A stretch of DNA of 64,000 bases from Methanohalophilus halophilus (GCF_001889405.1 NZ_CP017921.1:1-64000), one strand, 5' to 3'. Shown: positions 35,771-45,068, counted from the first letter of the stretch. The notes: generated from the letters alone by a model not told the origin. A program made the numbers and translations.

Positions 35771-36208
35771 ATGAGTACGAAAATTGAAAAGATAATGATC
35801 GCCACCGATGGGTCTGAGAATGTAAAGAATGCAGTTAGCTGGGGTATTGAACTTGCAGAAGCAACCGGTGCAAAGGTCAAGGCAGTCTACGTTTTACCAC
35901 CTGTAAGTGTATCTATCGCAACCCGCGGAGAAAGGTGGGCCGATTCATTGCGCAATCACCTTAAGGATGAAGGAAAAAGTGCAACTGAATACGTTGTTGA
36001 AACCGGGAAGAAAGCAGATGTCGAGGTGGAACCCCTAATAATTGAGGGCAATCCTGCAGATGGCATTGTCAAATTTGCCACGGAAAATGGGATAGATCTC
36101 ATCGTGATGGGAACACTTGGTAGAACCGGTATCAGTCATCTTTTGCTTGGCAGTGTGGCAGAAAATGTGGTAAGACATTCAAAAACACAGGTCTTGGTCG
36201 TACCCTGA
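35771..36208 (+). CDS. Universal stress protein (UspA family)
   Basis: This 145-aa UspA-fold protein starts IEKIMIATDGSENVKNAVSW. It has the ATP-binding G-2x-G-9x-G(S/T) pattern in MGTLGRTGISHLLLGSVAENV, so it is the nucleotide-binding type. Such proteins are induced under stress, but a specific role is not assigned. The ATG at 35771 follows a GGGGGG tract by about ten bases; a TTG directly before it is an alternative start. Confidence 0.92.
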   Translation: MSTKIEKIMIATDGSENVKNAVSWGIELAEATGAKVKAVYVLPPVSVSIATRGERWADSLRNHLKDEGKSATEYVVETGKKADVEVEPLIIEGNPADGIVKFATENGIDLIVMGTLGRTGISHLLLGSVAENVVRHSKTQVLVVP

Positions 36209-36232
36209 GGCTTGTAGTGCACCAGGCAAACG

Positions 36233-36316
36233 ATTATATAACCCAAATACAATGTTAGTATAGTTGCGAACGGTCTTATCCATCCTACCAAACATTCTCC
36301 ATCCGACCGTTTGCAA
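36233..36316 (+). promoter_or_regulatory. Promoter and 5' leader hairpin of msrB
   Basis: A TATA element (ATTATATAAC, about 36233-36242) predicts transcription start near 36263. Immediately there, TTGCGAACGGTC (36264-36275) pairs with GACCGTTTGCAA (36305-36316) over 12 bp with one G-U, enclosing a 29-base C-rich loop. The msrB mRNA would thus begin with a stable hairpin, followed by 20 bases including GAGG and the ATG at 36337. Confidence 0.55.
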
Positions 36317-36336
36317 TATCTTTATTGAGGATTAAT

Positions 36337-36735
36337 ATGTCTGAAAACTGGAAACAAATTTCAGAAGAGGAATGGAAAAAACGATTGTCTGCACAACAGT
36401 TTCGTATCCTCAGGAAAAAAGGAACAGAAGCACCTTTCAGCGGCAAATACAATGATTTTTACGAAAATGGTATATACTCCTGTGCCGGATGTGGCCAGAA
36501 TTTATTTTCTTCCTCCACAAAGTACGATGCAGGCACCGGCTGGCCAAGCTTCTGGGAAGCAATATCTGAAGACAACATTGAAAGAGTACCGGACTGTTCC
36601 CTGGGAATGAAACGCATCGAAGTAATATGCAGCCGTTGTGGAGGGCATCTGGGCCATGTTTTTGATGATGGACCTCCCCCTACCGGAGAGCACTTTTGTA
36701 TAGACTCAATTTCCCTGAATTTTAATCCTGAATAA
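36337..36735 (+). CDS. msrB: Peptide methionine-R-sulfoxide reductase MsrB
   Basis: MsrB reduces the R epimer of methionine sulfoxide in oxidised proteins. The 132-aa protein has the two CxxC zinc pairs (CAGCGQNLF and CSRCGGHLGHVFDDG) and the catalytic cysteine in GEHFCIDSISLNF. The substrate-binding part is YDAGTGWPSFWEAI. GAGG precedes the ATG, and an upstream in-frame TTG at 36325 is less likely. A structured leader lies upstream. It stands next to a universal stress protein gene, in keeping with oxidative-stress defence. Confidence 0.95.
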   Translation: MSENWKQISEEEWKKRLSAQQFRILRKKGTEAPFSGKYNDFYENGIYSCAGCGQNLFSSSTKYDAGTGWPSFWEAISEDNIERVPDCSLGMKRIEVICSRCGGHLGHVFDDGPPPTGEHFCIDSISLNFNPE

Positions 36736-36790
36736 GAAAATAAATAAAAACCATTGCGTTAAGTATTTCTATATATCCGATTAATTAGGG

Positions 36791-37149
36791 GCTTTGTGAG
36801 AGAGGGAGGGCAGTTTCCGGGCCTTCTGGTCTGAGGAAAGTCTCCCCACCTTCCGGACACGCGAATACCTGTAAAGGGTATCGGGCGAGAGCCCGGGCAG
36901 CCGGGAAACCGGCTCTTGCGGTTTTACCGCATGATGGCACAGAAACGATACCGACCTGCGTCAAAGCAATGATATGAATAATTGAGGTCGCGCAGGGTAC
37001 GGATGGAACGGCGAATCCTCGCGGGTGCAAGTCGAAATGGGATCGAAGTTGTTGTTCGGACAACCCCCGTTTTGGTGTGACGCTTAGCCGAATACTGCCA
37101 ATGCATCTTTGCATCAACAGAAGGGAGCTTACTCCCCTCACTCACAAAC
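36791..37149 (+). ncRNA. rnpB: RNase P RNA (archaeal type A)
   Basis: The catalytic RNA of RNase P removes tRNA 5' leaders. The conserved 5' core GAGGAAAGTC lies at 36833-36842 and the conserved ACAGAAACGATACCG at 36939-36953. Helix P1 is explicit: TTTGTGAG at 36793-36800 pairs perfectly with CTCACAAA at 37141-37148, which fixes both ends within a few bases. The length, about 359 nt, fits archaeal type A. The 3' strand of P1 overlaps the end of the converging DUF116 gene. Confidence 0.95.
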
Positions 37150-37777
37150 TATTATCAGCCGGGCCGAATTCTTCAAGAATACCTGCAATTTTTTCGTAAC
37201 TTATAGAGGTATTATAACAACCATCACTTTCAAGAGGTACACCATAAGCAATGACACCTTTACCTCGTAGAAAACGCATACCCTTGTTAATCTCATAATT
37301 ACAACCAACAACCAGAATTCCATCTGCAGGCTTTTCTTTCAATACATGCTTCACAAATGAGGAACCGGTTATAATATAGAAACGATAACCATACTTTTGT
37401 GCATCCCTTTTTAGCTGCCCAACTATACACCTGCCACATTCCTTGCATTGTATACCATACCGTGAGGAGTAAGCAGGGCAATCCAGAAAACGCATGCAAT
37501 GTGGCAAAAGCATTATCCTGTTACGAGTTCTTCCGAAAGCATGGTAATGAGCAATGTTCTTCAGGGAAACCATCCAGCTGTCCAGAATACGGGGATCGGA
37601 CAACTTGCAAAAAAAATATTTAATAGGTAAGTAGAATAAATCAAGTATCCATGCAAACATACCTGCAAGACGTACATGCCGATTAAGGCTGATGCGGCTG
37701 ACAAAAAGAGCAAGGCTACTCAATAAGACAGATATTGCCACGAATCCTATCAGCAATTTACCTATCAGATCGTACAT
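37142..37777 (-). CDS. DUF116 protein, second of tandem pair
   Basis: The 211-aa protein has two N-terminal hydrophobic segments and then the DUF116 domain. Hallmarks are LLPHCMRFLDCPAYS, GIQCKECGRCIVGQL, ITGSSFVKHVLKE and VVGCNYEINKGM. The conserved cysteines suggest a metal or iron-sulfur centre facing the cytoplasm. The start at 37777 has GGAGG upstream. It overlaps the preceding paralogue by 20 bases, so the two are translated together. The stop codon overlaps the last bases of rnpB on the other strand. No function is established for the family. Confidence 0.85.
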   Translation of the reverse strand: MYDLIGKLLIGFVAISVLLSSLALFVSRISLNRHVRLAGMFAWILDLFYLPIKYFFCKLSDPRILDSWMVSLKNIAHYHAFGRTRNRIMLLPHCMRFLDCPAYSSRYGIQCKECGRCIVGQLKRDAQKYGYRFYIITGSSFVKHVLKEKPADGILVVGCNYEINKGMRFLRGKGVIAYGVPLESDGCYNTSISYEKIAGILEEFGPADNSL

Positions 37778-38405
37778 TACATGCCTCCATTTTCTCAATT
37801 ATAGCCTCAACGTCCACTTCTGTTTCAAAACAACCATCTTTTAAGAGGCAGATTCCCTGTACAGGCATAAATGAAACTTCCTCCATAGCCTCTGCAAGTT
37901 CAGTATAACAGGCCACTCCGATACATGAAGTAGGATGATAGTTTTTTATGATTTTCTTTATGAAACTTCCTCCGGGAATTACAAAAGCTCGGAAGCCACG
38001 TTTTTCAGCTTCCTCACTGATATAACCAATGGAACAAAGGCCGCATCGCCGACACTCATAACCATGGATCGGATCACAACGTGCAGGACACCGGGCATGC
38101 CTTAGACATTGTGGCAGGAATACAACACGTAAACCGCAACTGTCACTAAATTCCTCCAGCATTACAGCATTACGCACTTCGATAAGAATCTCATCAACCA
38201 GGGTATCCCTGATATGGAACACCCTGCATATCCATTTGGCCGGAGTATAGAACATATAGAGGATGAAAAGGACAAAATTTGGGAAAATAATGTGTCTTTT
38301 CCTGAAACTGTAAGCACCTACTATAAGTGCCAACAATATCCCTGCCAAAGCCAGAATCATCAGGTATATGAATATCCTGCCTAAAAACTCGTAGGGAATT
38401 TGCAT
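37758..38405 (-). CDS. DUF116 protein, first of tandem pair
   Basis: This 215-aa paralogue of the following gene has the same layout: two N-terminal membrane segments and a cytoplasmic cysteine-rich DUF116 domain (FLPQCLRHARCPARC, GYECRRCGLCSIGYI, IPGGSFIKKIIK, GVACYTELAEAM). The copies are clearly diverged, indicating an old duplication and perhaps a heterodimer. It lies 80 bases downstream of hdrD on the same strand but beyond a terminator, so independent expression is likely. Confidence 0.85.
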   Translation of the reverse strand: MQIPYEFLGRIFIYLMILALAGILLALIVGAYSFRKRHIIFPNFVLFILYMFYTPAKWICRVFHIRDTLVDEILIEVRNAVMLEEFSDSCGLRVVFLPQCLRHARCPARCDPIHGYECRRCGLCSIGYISEEAEKRGFRAFVIPGGSFIKKIIKNYHPTSCIGVACYTELAEAMEEVSFMPVQGICLLKDGCFETEVDVEAIIEKMEACNVRSDR

Positions 38406-38451
38406 AGCAGCAACAAGACGTAACTGATAATTTATGTAGGTTTCTAAAAAG

Positions 38452-38478
38452 AGAAAATAAAAGGGGTATAACCCCCTT
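38452..38478 (-). terminator. hdrED terminator
   Basis: On the minus strand AAGGGG pairs with CCCCTT (plus positions 38473-38478 with 38461-38466) around a six-base loop. TTATTTTC follows immediately. It lies just after the hdrD stop and fits intrinsic termination of hdrED. Confidence 0.65.
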
Positions 38479-38485
38479 GAATTGA

Positions 38486-39742
38486 TTATCTTGCCTGATC
38501 TTCACAATCAGAAAGATCGATACCAAGAGCCTCAGCGGTCAAAACAATGACATCTTCGACTTCCAGATCTTCTGCTTTGACAGAGTCTCTTCCATCACAA
38601 AGATTTCTCTTACAGAATGGACAGGCACTGGAGAGAATATCCGGGGTTTTGGCAAGAGCATCTTCAACCCTTGTCTCGGCAACACCAAGTGCAAGATCCG
38701 GAATACCTGCTTTGACACCACCACCTGCTCCACAGCAGCGCTGGTTGTCCTTTATACGATCCATTTCAACAAAGTTCAGGCCGGGGATACTGCGCAATAC
38801 CTTACGTGGTGGTTCGAAGACCCCTACGTGACGTCCGAGGTGACATGGATCATGGTAAGTAACAGTTTTGTTATCAAAGGGCTGTTTCCAGTTGATCTTA
38901 CCTTCATCGATGAGTTTGTCAAGGAACTCGGTTATGTGGATGACCTCGAATGGAAGTTCTTCATCAAGCAACCTTGGCCAGTCCACAAGGGCAGTCCTGT
39001 AGCAACCCGCGCAAGCGAAAAGTACCTTGGTGGCACCCTTTGCCTTTATAGCATCAACATTTTTACGGGCAGACTTTCTGGAAATATCTTCGATTTCGTA
39101 CTGACCGGTTCTTACAAGAGCGGAATTACAGCACTGTTCATCCTCACCGAGCATGGTGAATGGAATATCCAGATGGTTCAGTACACGTGCGGTTGCAAAA
39201 GCAAGTTTTTTCTGCCTCAGTTCAGCGGTACAACCACCGAAATAAAGAATATCTGCTTTATCTTCTATTTTCACATCATCTGGGACCCAGCTGAGACGTT
39301 CCTTTGGATCTGCCATATATGGGTTGCCATATTCTCCTATAAGCTTGACAAACATGGGCTGTTTCCCAACAGGACCATTGCCACGTTTTACGAGATTGGC
39401 ACGCATTGCTTCCCAGAGTTCAACGGTATTGATGCCGGATTCACAAACTGTAGCACACATTGCACAGGTGGTACATCCGTAGACATCTTCCTTGAATTGT
39501 TCAATTTCTTCCTCTGGAACCTGTTTGGGTCCAAAGAGCCTGGCACGCAGACCATAGGATTTCTTCATATATTCCTGCCAGCGCAGAATCTTGTCCCTGG
39601 GCGCAAGACCGGGTTTTTTACCTGATGCATCATAGGTCGGGCACCACTGTACACATTCACCACAACGTGTGCAGGAATCGATTTCCATAAGCTGGACAGC
39701 TGTAAGGTTTTCCGTTGTAATAGACGGATTATCACGTACCAT
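38486..39742 (-). CDS. hdrD: Heterodisulfide reductase subunit D
   Basis: HdrD is the catalytic subunit of the membrane-bound HdrDE, which reduces CoM-S-S-CoB with electrons from methanophenazine. The 418-aa protein has two 4Fe-4S motifs near the N-terminus ([12 protein letters not shown] and [12 protein letters not shown]) and two CCG domains. The first CCG domain reads [13 protein letters not shown] and CAGC; the second reads [17 protein letters not shown] and CPFC. CCN replaces the usual CCG in the first, keeping the cysteines. GGGAGG precedes the ATG, one base after the hdrE stop. The N-terminal sequence [20 protein letters not shown] is characteristic of methanogen HdrD rather than GlpC-type relatives. 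Confidence 0.96.
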   Translation of the reverse strand: MVRDNPSITTENLTAVQLMEIDSCTRCGECVQWCPTYDASGKKPGLAPRDKILRWQEYMKKSYGLRARLFGPKQVPEEEIEQFKEDVYGCTTCAMCATVCESGINTVELWEAMRANLVKRGNGPVGKQPMFVKLIGEYGNPYMADPKERLSWVPDDVKIEDKADILYFGGCTAELRQKKLAFATARVLNHLDIPFTMLGEDEQCCNSALVRTGQYEIEDISRKSARKNVDAIKAKGATKVLFACAGCYRTALVDWPRLLDEELPFEVIHITEFLDKLIDEGKINWKQPFDNKTVTYHDPCHLGRHVGVFEPPRKVLRSIPGLNFVEMDRIKDNQRCCGAGGGVKAGIPDLALGVAETRVEDALAKTPDILSSACPFCKRNLCDGRDSVKAEDLEVEDVIVLTAEALGIDLSDCEDQAR

Positions 39743-39743
39743 T

Positions 39744-40520
39744 TTATTCGCCTCCCTTGTTGGCCAAAATAGTAAGAGGTGTTGCAATCATGTGGATGTA
39801 TTTGCTGTACGGGATGTAAGCAATACAGAAGAGCAGGGAAATTATCACGTGGAACAGTGCAGCTGGTGGAGCATAGGGATACTCGATACCAAAGCCCCAG
39901 AAAGTGCCGTTCCTGATACCATCAGCAATAAACCCTGTAACAGTAATGAGGGTCAGTCCACCAAGCAGTATGGAGTCATATGCAATGGTAGCTTCACGCA
40001 TTCTTGGAATAAAGAGCCTTCTTGCGATTGCAATTATTATACCTGTAAGCAGTATATAGCTGAACAGGTCATTAATTGGACCAAGGAATTCTCTGAATAC
40101 TGCAGGTTCGGGCCCAATACCCAGGTGTGCCATATGGAGTAATTCCACAAGGAACATGAGAAGGGATAATAGGAAGAGGGTCATCCAACCTACAAAAATA
40201 GTTATGTGCATGAACCATCGGAGGGGACTGCGGCGCATTATACGACGCTGCAATATAATATCAAGCACAAGAGTCACAATGATATTCTGCCCATGACCAT
40301 GCCCATCCTCACTCATCTGATAGGCCAGTGTTTTCGGGAAAGTAAAGATGCTGCCTTTGGAAGGCTTTTGCCCGTAACCTTCAGCACCTAATCCCCATTT
40401 TTTCAGATTTATATACATTCCATAGAGGAATATCACAATTGCTATCGTGGCCAATATCATGACCTGCACGAATGTGATCCTCATAGCATCGGATATGCCA
40501 GAATAATATTCCATAGCCAT
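39744..40520 (-). CDS. hdrE: Heterodisulfide reductase subunit E (cytochrome b)
   Basis: HdrE is the diheme b-type cytochrome that takes electrons from reduced methanophenazine and passes them to HdrD. The 258-aa protein has five helices with candidate heme histidines in [24 protein letters not shown] and [11 protein letters not shown]. The histidine/glycine stretch [10 protein letters not shown] lies in a loop. CAGGAGATAGAATTT precedes the ATG at 40520; an in-frame upstream extension is not conserved-looking. hdrE is first in the two-gene operon. Its presence shows a cytochrome-containing methanogen. Confidence 0.95.
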   Translation of the reverse strand: MAMEYYSGISDAMRITFVQVMILATIAIVIFLYGMYINLKKWGLGAEGYGQKPSKGSIFTFPKTLAYQMSEDGHGHGQNIIVTLVLDIILQRRIMRRSPLRWFMHITIFVGWMTLFLLSLLMFLVELLHMAHLGIGPEPAVFREFLGPINDLFSYILLTGIIIAIARRLFIPRMREATIAYDSILLGGLTLITVTGFIADGIRNGTFWGFGIEYPYAPPAALFHVIISLLFCIAYIPYSKYIHMIATPLTILANKGGE

Positions 40521-40697
40521 AAATTCTATCTCCTGATACCATTTTAAAAGATATTTTACAAAAATTATTAGCAGTAGTAATATAAGATGGTTTATTGGTG
40601 GTAACAATTGTATTTAAATATTTTCATTATGCAAAAAACAAAACAGGAGAGGAGAAATAGAAAAAGGAAAGGAAAAGAAAGAATAGAATCCTTTAGC

Positions 40698-41357
40698 TTA
40701 CATGCCTATTTCCCTTTTGAAATTTTCAATACCCATATCGTCGATCATGCGGCCAATCCTGTGCTTTTTTGTGTGGGTCTTGTAAAAGCTGACAATTTTA
40801 TCAACGAGTTCTTTGACTTCATCATCATTCAGTTCATCAGCTATCACATCACCAAGTCTCGGACGAATACCTGCATTACCCCCGACCATCAAGGTATAGC
40901 CTTTGGGGGTACCCATGATACCTATATCCCTGACAGCAGGTTCGGAACATGAATTCATGCAGCCTGAAACCGCTATTTTGAATTTGGAAGGAAGTTGCAT
41001 TCCGTGATATTTCTCATCCAGTTCAAGACCGAGGGTTACAGCATCCTGCTGACCACGTTTACAGAAAGTGGTACCCGGACATATCTTAATACTTCTCACA
41101 CATGGACCGATTGCAGCAGCTGGTTTCATACCCAGGTCATCCCAGGCATTGTCTATATCGTCTTCCTTGAGACCTACAATACAGACACGTTGAGCCGATG
41201 TCAGTTTAATGGCAGCTGCATCATATTTATCTGCAGTGTCCGCAATCTTACGCAACATATCAGCTGACACAAGGCCTCCCGGTGTTTGGGGGGCAATAGC
41301 GAATGTTTCACGATCCCTCTGGAGAATGGCACCCTTTTCAAGAATATCTTTTGACAT
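40698..41357 (-). CDS. Small siroheme sulfite reductase-like protein
   Basis: This 219-aa siroheme/4Fe-4S protein has one ferredoxin-like half and the cluster ligands CPGTTFC and CMNSC. It corresponds in size and motifs to the 23-kDa low-spin assimilatory-type sulfite reductase P590 of Methanosarcina barkeri and related Dsr-like proteins. Assimilatory sulfite reduction is the known in vitro activity, but the biological role is unsettled. GGGGGGATT precedes the ATG. It follows the rubrerythrin-like gene by 14 bases, so the two probably share a message. Confidence 0.87.
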   Translation of the reverse strand: MSKDILEKGAILQRDRETFAIAPQTPGGLVSADMLRKIADTADKYDAAAIKLTSAQRVCIVGLKEDDIDNAWDDLGMKPAAAIGPCVRSIKICPGTTFCKRGQQDAVTLGLELDEKYHGMQLPSKFKIAVSGCMNSCSEPAVRDIGIMGTPKGYTLMVGGNAGIRPRLGDVIADELNDDEVKELVDKIVSFYKTHTKKHRIGRMIDDMGIENFKREIGM

Positions 41358-41371
41358 TAATAATCCCCCCA

Positions 41372-41755
41372 TTAGCACTCTTTTTCCAGTCTTTTCAGCA
41401 GACCTTTGAGACCTTCTTTATGCCTTGCCTCATCCAAGGAAGCTTTCTCAAAGAAAAGAGCTGCCTGTACATTACCTTCATCCCTGGCAATTTTAGCAGC
41501 ATCACCCTTTTCGCCTTCTGCCATGGTTTCGCCTTCAAGCATCATCTTGATGTTCTCAATTGTGGTATCTTTGATCAATCCAAGAATCTCCGCAGTCTCT
41601 GCGGCATGCCAGGCCTCATCCATTGCAATCTGGCGCAAGTAAACTGCAACTTCAGGATAGCCTTCCCTCTCTGCCAATTTTGACATGGCAAAGTACCATC
41701 CAACTTCTGTCGTTTCCCCTTTGAAAGTATCTTTCAATATTTTTTCAAGACTCAT
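41372..41755 (-). CDS. Rubrerythrin-like ferritin-fold diiron protein
   Basis: This 127-aa protein has a four-helix ferritin-like fold with two ExxH-type motifs: MDEAWHAAET in the first half and LDEARHKEGL in the second, plus glutamates in ETTEVGWYFAM and EGNVQAALFFEKA. These would bind a diiron site. The rubredoxin domain of full rubrerythrin is missing, as in sulerythrin-type proteins, so an external electron donor is needed. Peroxide reduction is the likely role. It is first in a pair with the siroheme protein. Confidence 0.87.
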   Translation of the reverse strand: MSLEKILKDTFKGETTEVGWYFAMSKLAEREGYPEVAVYLRQIAMDEAWHAAETAEILGLIKDTTIENIKMMLEGETMAEGEKGDAAKIARDEGNVQAALFFEKASLDEARHKEGLKGLLKRLEKEC

Positions 41756-41909
41756 GAAATCACTCCATTAATGCTGTTAAAGCAGTAGAAAGTAGATTGT
41801 TCGTATATTATATAACATTTTTTGGCACGAAATATTGCATCAAACCCAACTACAAACAAACAACCATTCGCAAGATATTATAGTAAAGAGCGTATTCAAA
41901 AAGCAAGAC

Positions 41910-42605
41910 ATGTCACCGCAGATTAGAATCGTACTTGTAGAACCTCTATACCAGGGAAATGTAGGTTCGGTTACACGTTCAATGGAAAACTTCGGATTTG
42001 ATGATCTGGTTCTTGTAAATCCCTGTAAGCTCGAAGGACAGGCAAGAGCAATGTCATGCCATGCACGTGATTTACTGGAAAGTTCCCAAAAAGTAGCCAC
42101 ATTAGAAGAGGCTATTGAAGGTACAGATATAGTAATTGCCACATCGGGAATTGCAGGTATAAAAACCGACCAGCACATACGCATGCCGGCATACACCCCC
42201 TCGGAGATCAGAAATAAATTCAGGGAAAGTAAGGGAAAGATTGCCTTCCTTTTCGGAAGAGAGGATAATGGATTTACCCGGGAAGAACTCAAAAGATGCG
42301 ATATGATAATGACGATTCCGACATCAGAAAAATATCCCATAATGAACATCTCTCATGCAGCAACAGTTACAATGTATGAGATGAGCAATATGGAAATCGG
42401 CGAGAGACCGATTGCTGATGGTTTTGATCTTCAATTGTTATATGATCATTTTGAACAGGTGCTTGCAGATATAAAACACCCAACACATAAGATGGAAAAA
42501 ACGTCAATTATGCTGAAAAGGATATTTGGACGTGCAGAACTGACACCCCGGGAAGTACAGACACTAAGAGGTGTACTCAGGGATATACAACGACAAAAGA
42601 AATGA
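41910..42605 (+). CDS. trmJ: tRNA (cytidine/uridine-2'-O-)-methyltransferase TrmJ-like (SPOUT)
   Basis: This is a SPOUT-class SAM-dependent RNA 2'-O-methyltransferase of 231 aa. The N-terminal motif is VLVEPLYQGNVGSVTRSMENFG, the knot region contains FLFGREDNGFTREEL, and the last part is IPTSEKYPIMNISHAATVTMYE. Archaeal TrmJ methylates C32 of tRNAs. The ATG at 41910 matches the usual start MSPQIRIVLVEP but lacks a clear ribosome-binding site. A TATA element (about 41804-41816) predicts start near 41836, where a leaderless TTG start would add 25 residues. Confidence 0.88.
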   Translation: MSPQIRIVLVEPLYQGNVGSVTRSMENFGFDDLVLVNPCKLEGQARAMSCHARDLLESSQKVATLEEAIEGTDIVIATSGIAGIKTDQHIRMPAYTPSEIRNKFRESKGKIAFLFGREDNGFTREELKRCDMIMTIPTSEKYPIMNISHAATVTMYEMSNMEIGERPIADGFDLQLLYDHFEQVLADIKHPTHKMEKTSIMLKRIFGRAELTPREVQTLRGVLRDIQRQKK

Positions 42606-42676
42606 TACACACGAAAGATAGATAAAGCTTGTAAGTTTTTATAATCCGAAGTCAAATCTGGTATGCACTGATATTA

Positions 42677-44767
42677 ATGACGGAAGAAAAATGGGAAAAT
42701 AAATTCCGGGATTTTCTTAAACGATATTGCTGGCATGATATACTTAAACTTGCCAACGAATACCCGGAATTACGTAGTATAGAAGTAAATTTTACAGATC
42801 TGGAACAATTCGACAGGGAACTTTCCGAAGAATTATTACAAACGCCGGATGAGGTTATCCCCTCGGCTGAAGAAGCTCTTAAACAAATTGAGCTCCCTGT
42901 TGAAAAACAACTGCATGATGCACACATCCAGTTTACCAGTATTCCAAACAAGGTCACGATACGTGACCTCAGGAGCAATCATCTTCTCAAGTTCATTGCA
43001 GTTGAAGGAATGATCCGTAAGGCAACCGAAGTACGTCCAAAGATTACCAATGCGGCATTTTACTGTATGCGTTGTGAAACAGTAAATTATGTACCCCAGA
43101 GCGGGCCAAAATTCGTGGAACCCGGCGAATGTGAAGAAGAGAGTTGCGGCAAAAGAGGGCCATTCAAACTTCTCATTGATAAATCCAATTTCATCGATGC
43201 CCAGAAGCTCCAGGTACAGGAATCTCCCGAAAGTCTCAAGGGAGGAAGTCAGCCCCAGAGTATTGATGTCGATGCCGAAGATGAGCTGGCCGGCATTGTG
43301 AAACCAGGTGACCGTGTAGTAGTAAACGGCATCCTCAGATCCCACCAACGAACCACACGCGAAGGTAAATCCACATTCTACGATCTTGTCTTACACTGCA
43401 ATTCCATAGAATATCTGGATCAGGAATTTGATGAGCTGGACATATCTCCGGAAGAAGAAGACGAAATAATAGAACTTAGCAATGATCCACAGATATATAA
43501 TAAAATTATAAAATCAATAGCCCCTTCAATTTATGGTTATGAGAATATCAAAGAAGCACTAACTTTGCAATTATTCTCAGGAGTCCCAAAATCCCTGCCT
43601 GACGGAGGACGTGTCAGAGGAGATATCCACCTGTTGCTTGTAGGAGATCCCGGTATTGCGAAAAGCCAGTTACTCAGATACATGGTGAAATTATCCCCAA
43701 GAGGCGTGTTTGCTTCAGGGAAGAGTGCCTCATCAAGTGGGCTGACCGCAGCAGCGGTAAAGGATGATCTGGGAGACGGGCGCTGGACACTGGAAGCCGG
43801 TGCCCTGGTCATGGCAGACATGGGAGTTGCGGCAGTGGACGAAATGGACAAGATGAGCAGGGAGGACAAAAGTGCACTCCACGAGGCAATGGAACAACAG
43901 ACGATCTCTGTAGCAAAAGCTGGAATTCTGGCAACACTTAAATCCCGTTGTGCCCTTCTGGGAGCGGCAAACCCTAAATACGGAAGGTTTGACAGATACG
44001 AAGGACTTGCAGAACAGATCAATATGCCCCCCGCCCTCATATCCAGATTTGATCTGATTTTCATCCTGCTTGATGTACCTGATTCAAAAATGGATGCTAA
44101 TATCGCAAACCATATTCTGAAATCCCATTATGCGGGAGAACTTTATGAACAATGGGACAAATTATCCACCTCCACAATAACACAGGAAAAAGTTGCCTCT
44201 CACCAGAAAGTAATCCTACCTGAAATCGAGACGGAATTATTACGCAAATACGTCGCCTATGCACGCAGGATGGTCTACCCCATTATGGAAGAAGAAGCCA
44301 GACAACACCTGGTCAATTTCTATCTAGATCTACGTAAGATGGGAGAAAACAAAGATTCACCGGTACCTGTCACTGCAAGGCAGCTGGAAGCACTGGTCAG
44401 GCTTGCTGAATCCAGTGCTCGGATAAGGCTTAGCAACACTGTGACTCTTGAAGATGCAAAACGTACCACTAAAATTTCTCTTGCGTGTATGAAACAAGTT
44501 GGTGTTGATCCTGACACCGGAGCTCTTGATGTGGATGTCATAGCATCAGGGACGAGTAAAAGCCAGCGTGACAAAATACACATACTCCAGGATATTATAA
44601 AGCATGTAAGTCAGAAACATGCCGGTGGTAAAGCACCTTTAGATGAAGTCTATGAAGAAGCCTCATCTGAAAATATAGATAGGGAACATGCAGAGGACCT
44701 TATTCAGAAAATGAAACGAACAGGTGATTTGCTGGCACCTGATAAAAAACATATAAGACTGGTATGA
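42677..44767 (+). CDS. mcm: MCM replicative helicase
   Basis: This 696-aa replicative helicase unwinds DNA ahead of the fork as a hexamer. The N-terminal domain includes a zinc site (CMRC then CEEESC). The AAA+ core has Walker A GDPGIAKSQLLRY, Walker B AAVDEMDKM, and the arginine finger in SRFDLIF. The C-terminal 80 residues form a winged helix (HILQDIIKHVSQKH onward). No intein interrupts the Walker A motif. DUF424 and two coiled-coil genes follow closely on the same strand. Confidence 0.97.
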   Translation: MTEEKWENKFRDFLKRYCWHDILKLANEYPELRSIEVNFTDLEQFDRELSEELLQTPDEVIPSAEEALKQIELPVEKQLHDAHIQFTSIPNKVTIRDLRSNHLLKFIAVEGMIRKATEVRPKITNAAFYCMRCETVNYVPQSGPKFVEPGECEEESCGKRGPFKLLIDKSNFIDAQKLQVQESPESLKGGSQPQSIDVDAEDELAGIVKPGDRVVVNGILRSHQRTTREGKSTFYDLVLHCNSIEYLDQEFDELDISPEEEDEIIELSNDPQIYNKIIKSIAPSIYGYENIKEALTLQLFSGVPKSLPDGGRVRGDIHLLLVGDPGIAKSQLLRYMVKLSPRGVFASGKSASSSGLTAAAVKDDLGDGRWTLEAGALVMADMGVAAVDEMDKMSREDKSALHEAMEQQTISVAKAGILATLKSRCALLGAANPKYGRFDRYEGLAEQINMPPALISRFDLIFILLDVPDSKMDANIANHILKSHYAGELYEQWDKLSTSTITQEKVASHQKVILPEIETELLRKYVAYARRMVYPIMEEEARQHLVNFYLDLRKMGENKDSPVPVTARQLEALVRLAESSARIRLSNTVTLEDAKRTTKISLACMKQVGVDPDTGALDVDVIASGTSKSQRDKIHILQDIIKHVSQKHAGGKAPLDEVYEEASSENIDREHAEDLIQKMKRTGDLLAPDKKHIRLV

Positions 44768-44777
44768 GAAAATATAT

Positions 44778-45068
44778 ATGTACCTCAAAGAACATCGGGC
44801 CGGAGACAGACTGATTGTTGCTGCTTGCGACCAGGAGTTAATCGGGCAGAAATTAAAACACGGGAATGTTGTTGTCGAAATGACGGAAAGTTTCTATAAG
44901 GGGGACATAGTAACTGAAAAACAAGTGCAATCCGCTCTTGGAAGGGCAACCAGTGCTAATCTGTTTGGGAAGAAAACAATTGAATGTGCCCTGGAATGCG
45001 GGATGATCGATCCTGAATCAATAATTACTATTAATGGCGTGCCACATGCGCAATTATACAGGTTATAA
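44778..45068 (+). CDS. DUF424 family protein
   Basis: This 96-aa archaeal protein of the DUF424 family has landmarks HRAGDRLIVAACDQELIG, VEMTESFYKGD and INGVPHAQLYRL. The fold resembles small RNA/translation-related domains, and DUF424 genes are often near translation or replication genes, but no role is demonstrated. It lies ten bases after mcm, so co-transcription is likely. Confidence 0.88.
   Translation: MYLKEHRAGDRLIVAACDQELIGQKLKHGNVVVEMTESFYKGDIVTEKQVQSALGRATSANLFGKKTIECALECGMIDPESIITINGVPHAQLYRL

Noticed and set aside
36785-37145. Reverse frames of 73 and 118 codons
   Set aside because: They are antisense to RNase P RNA, whose conserved core and P1 pairing account for the sequence.
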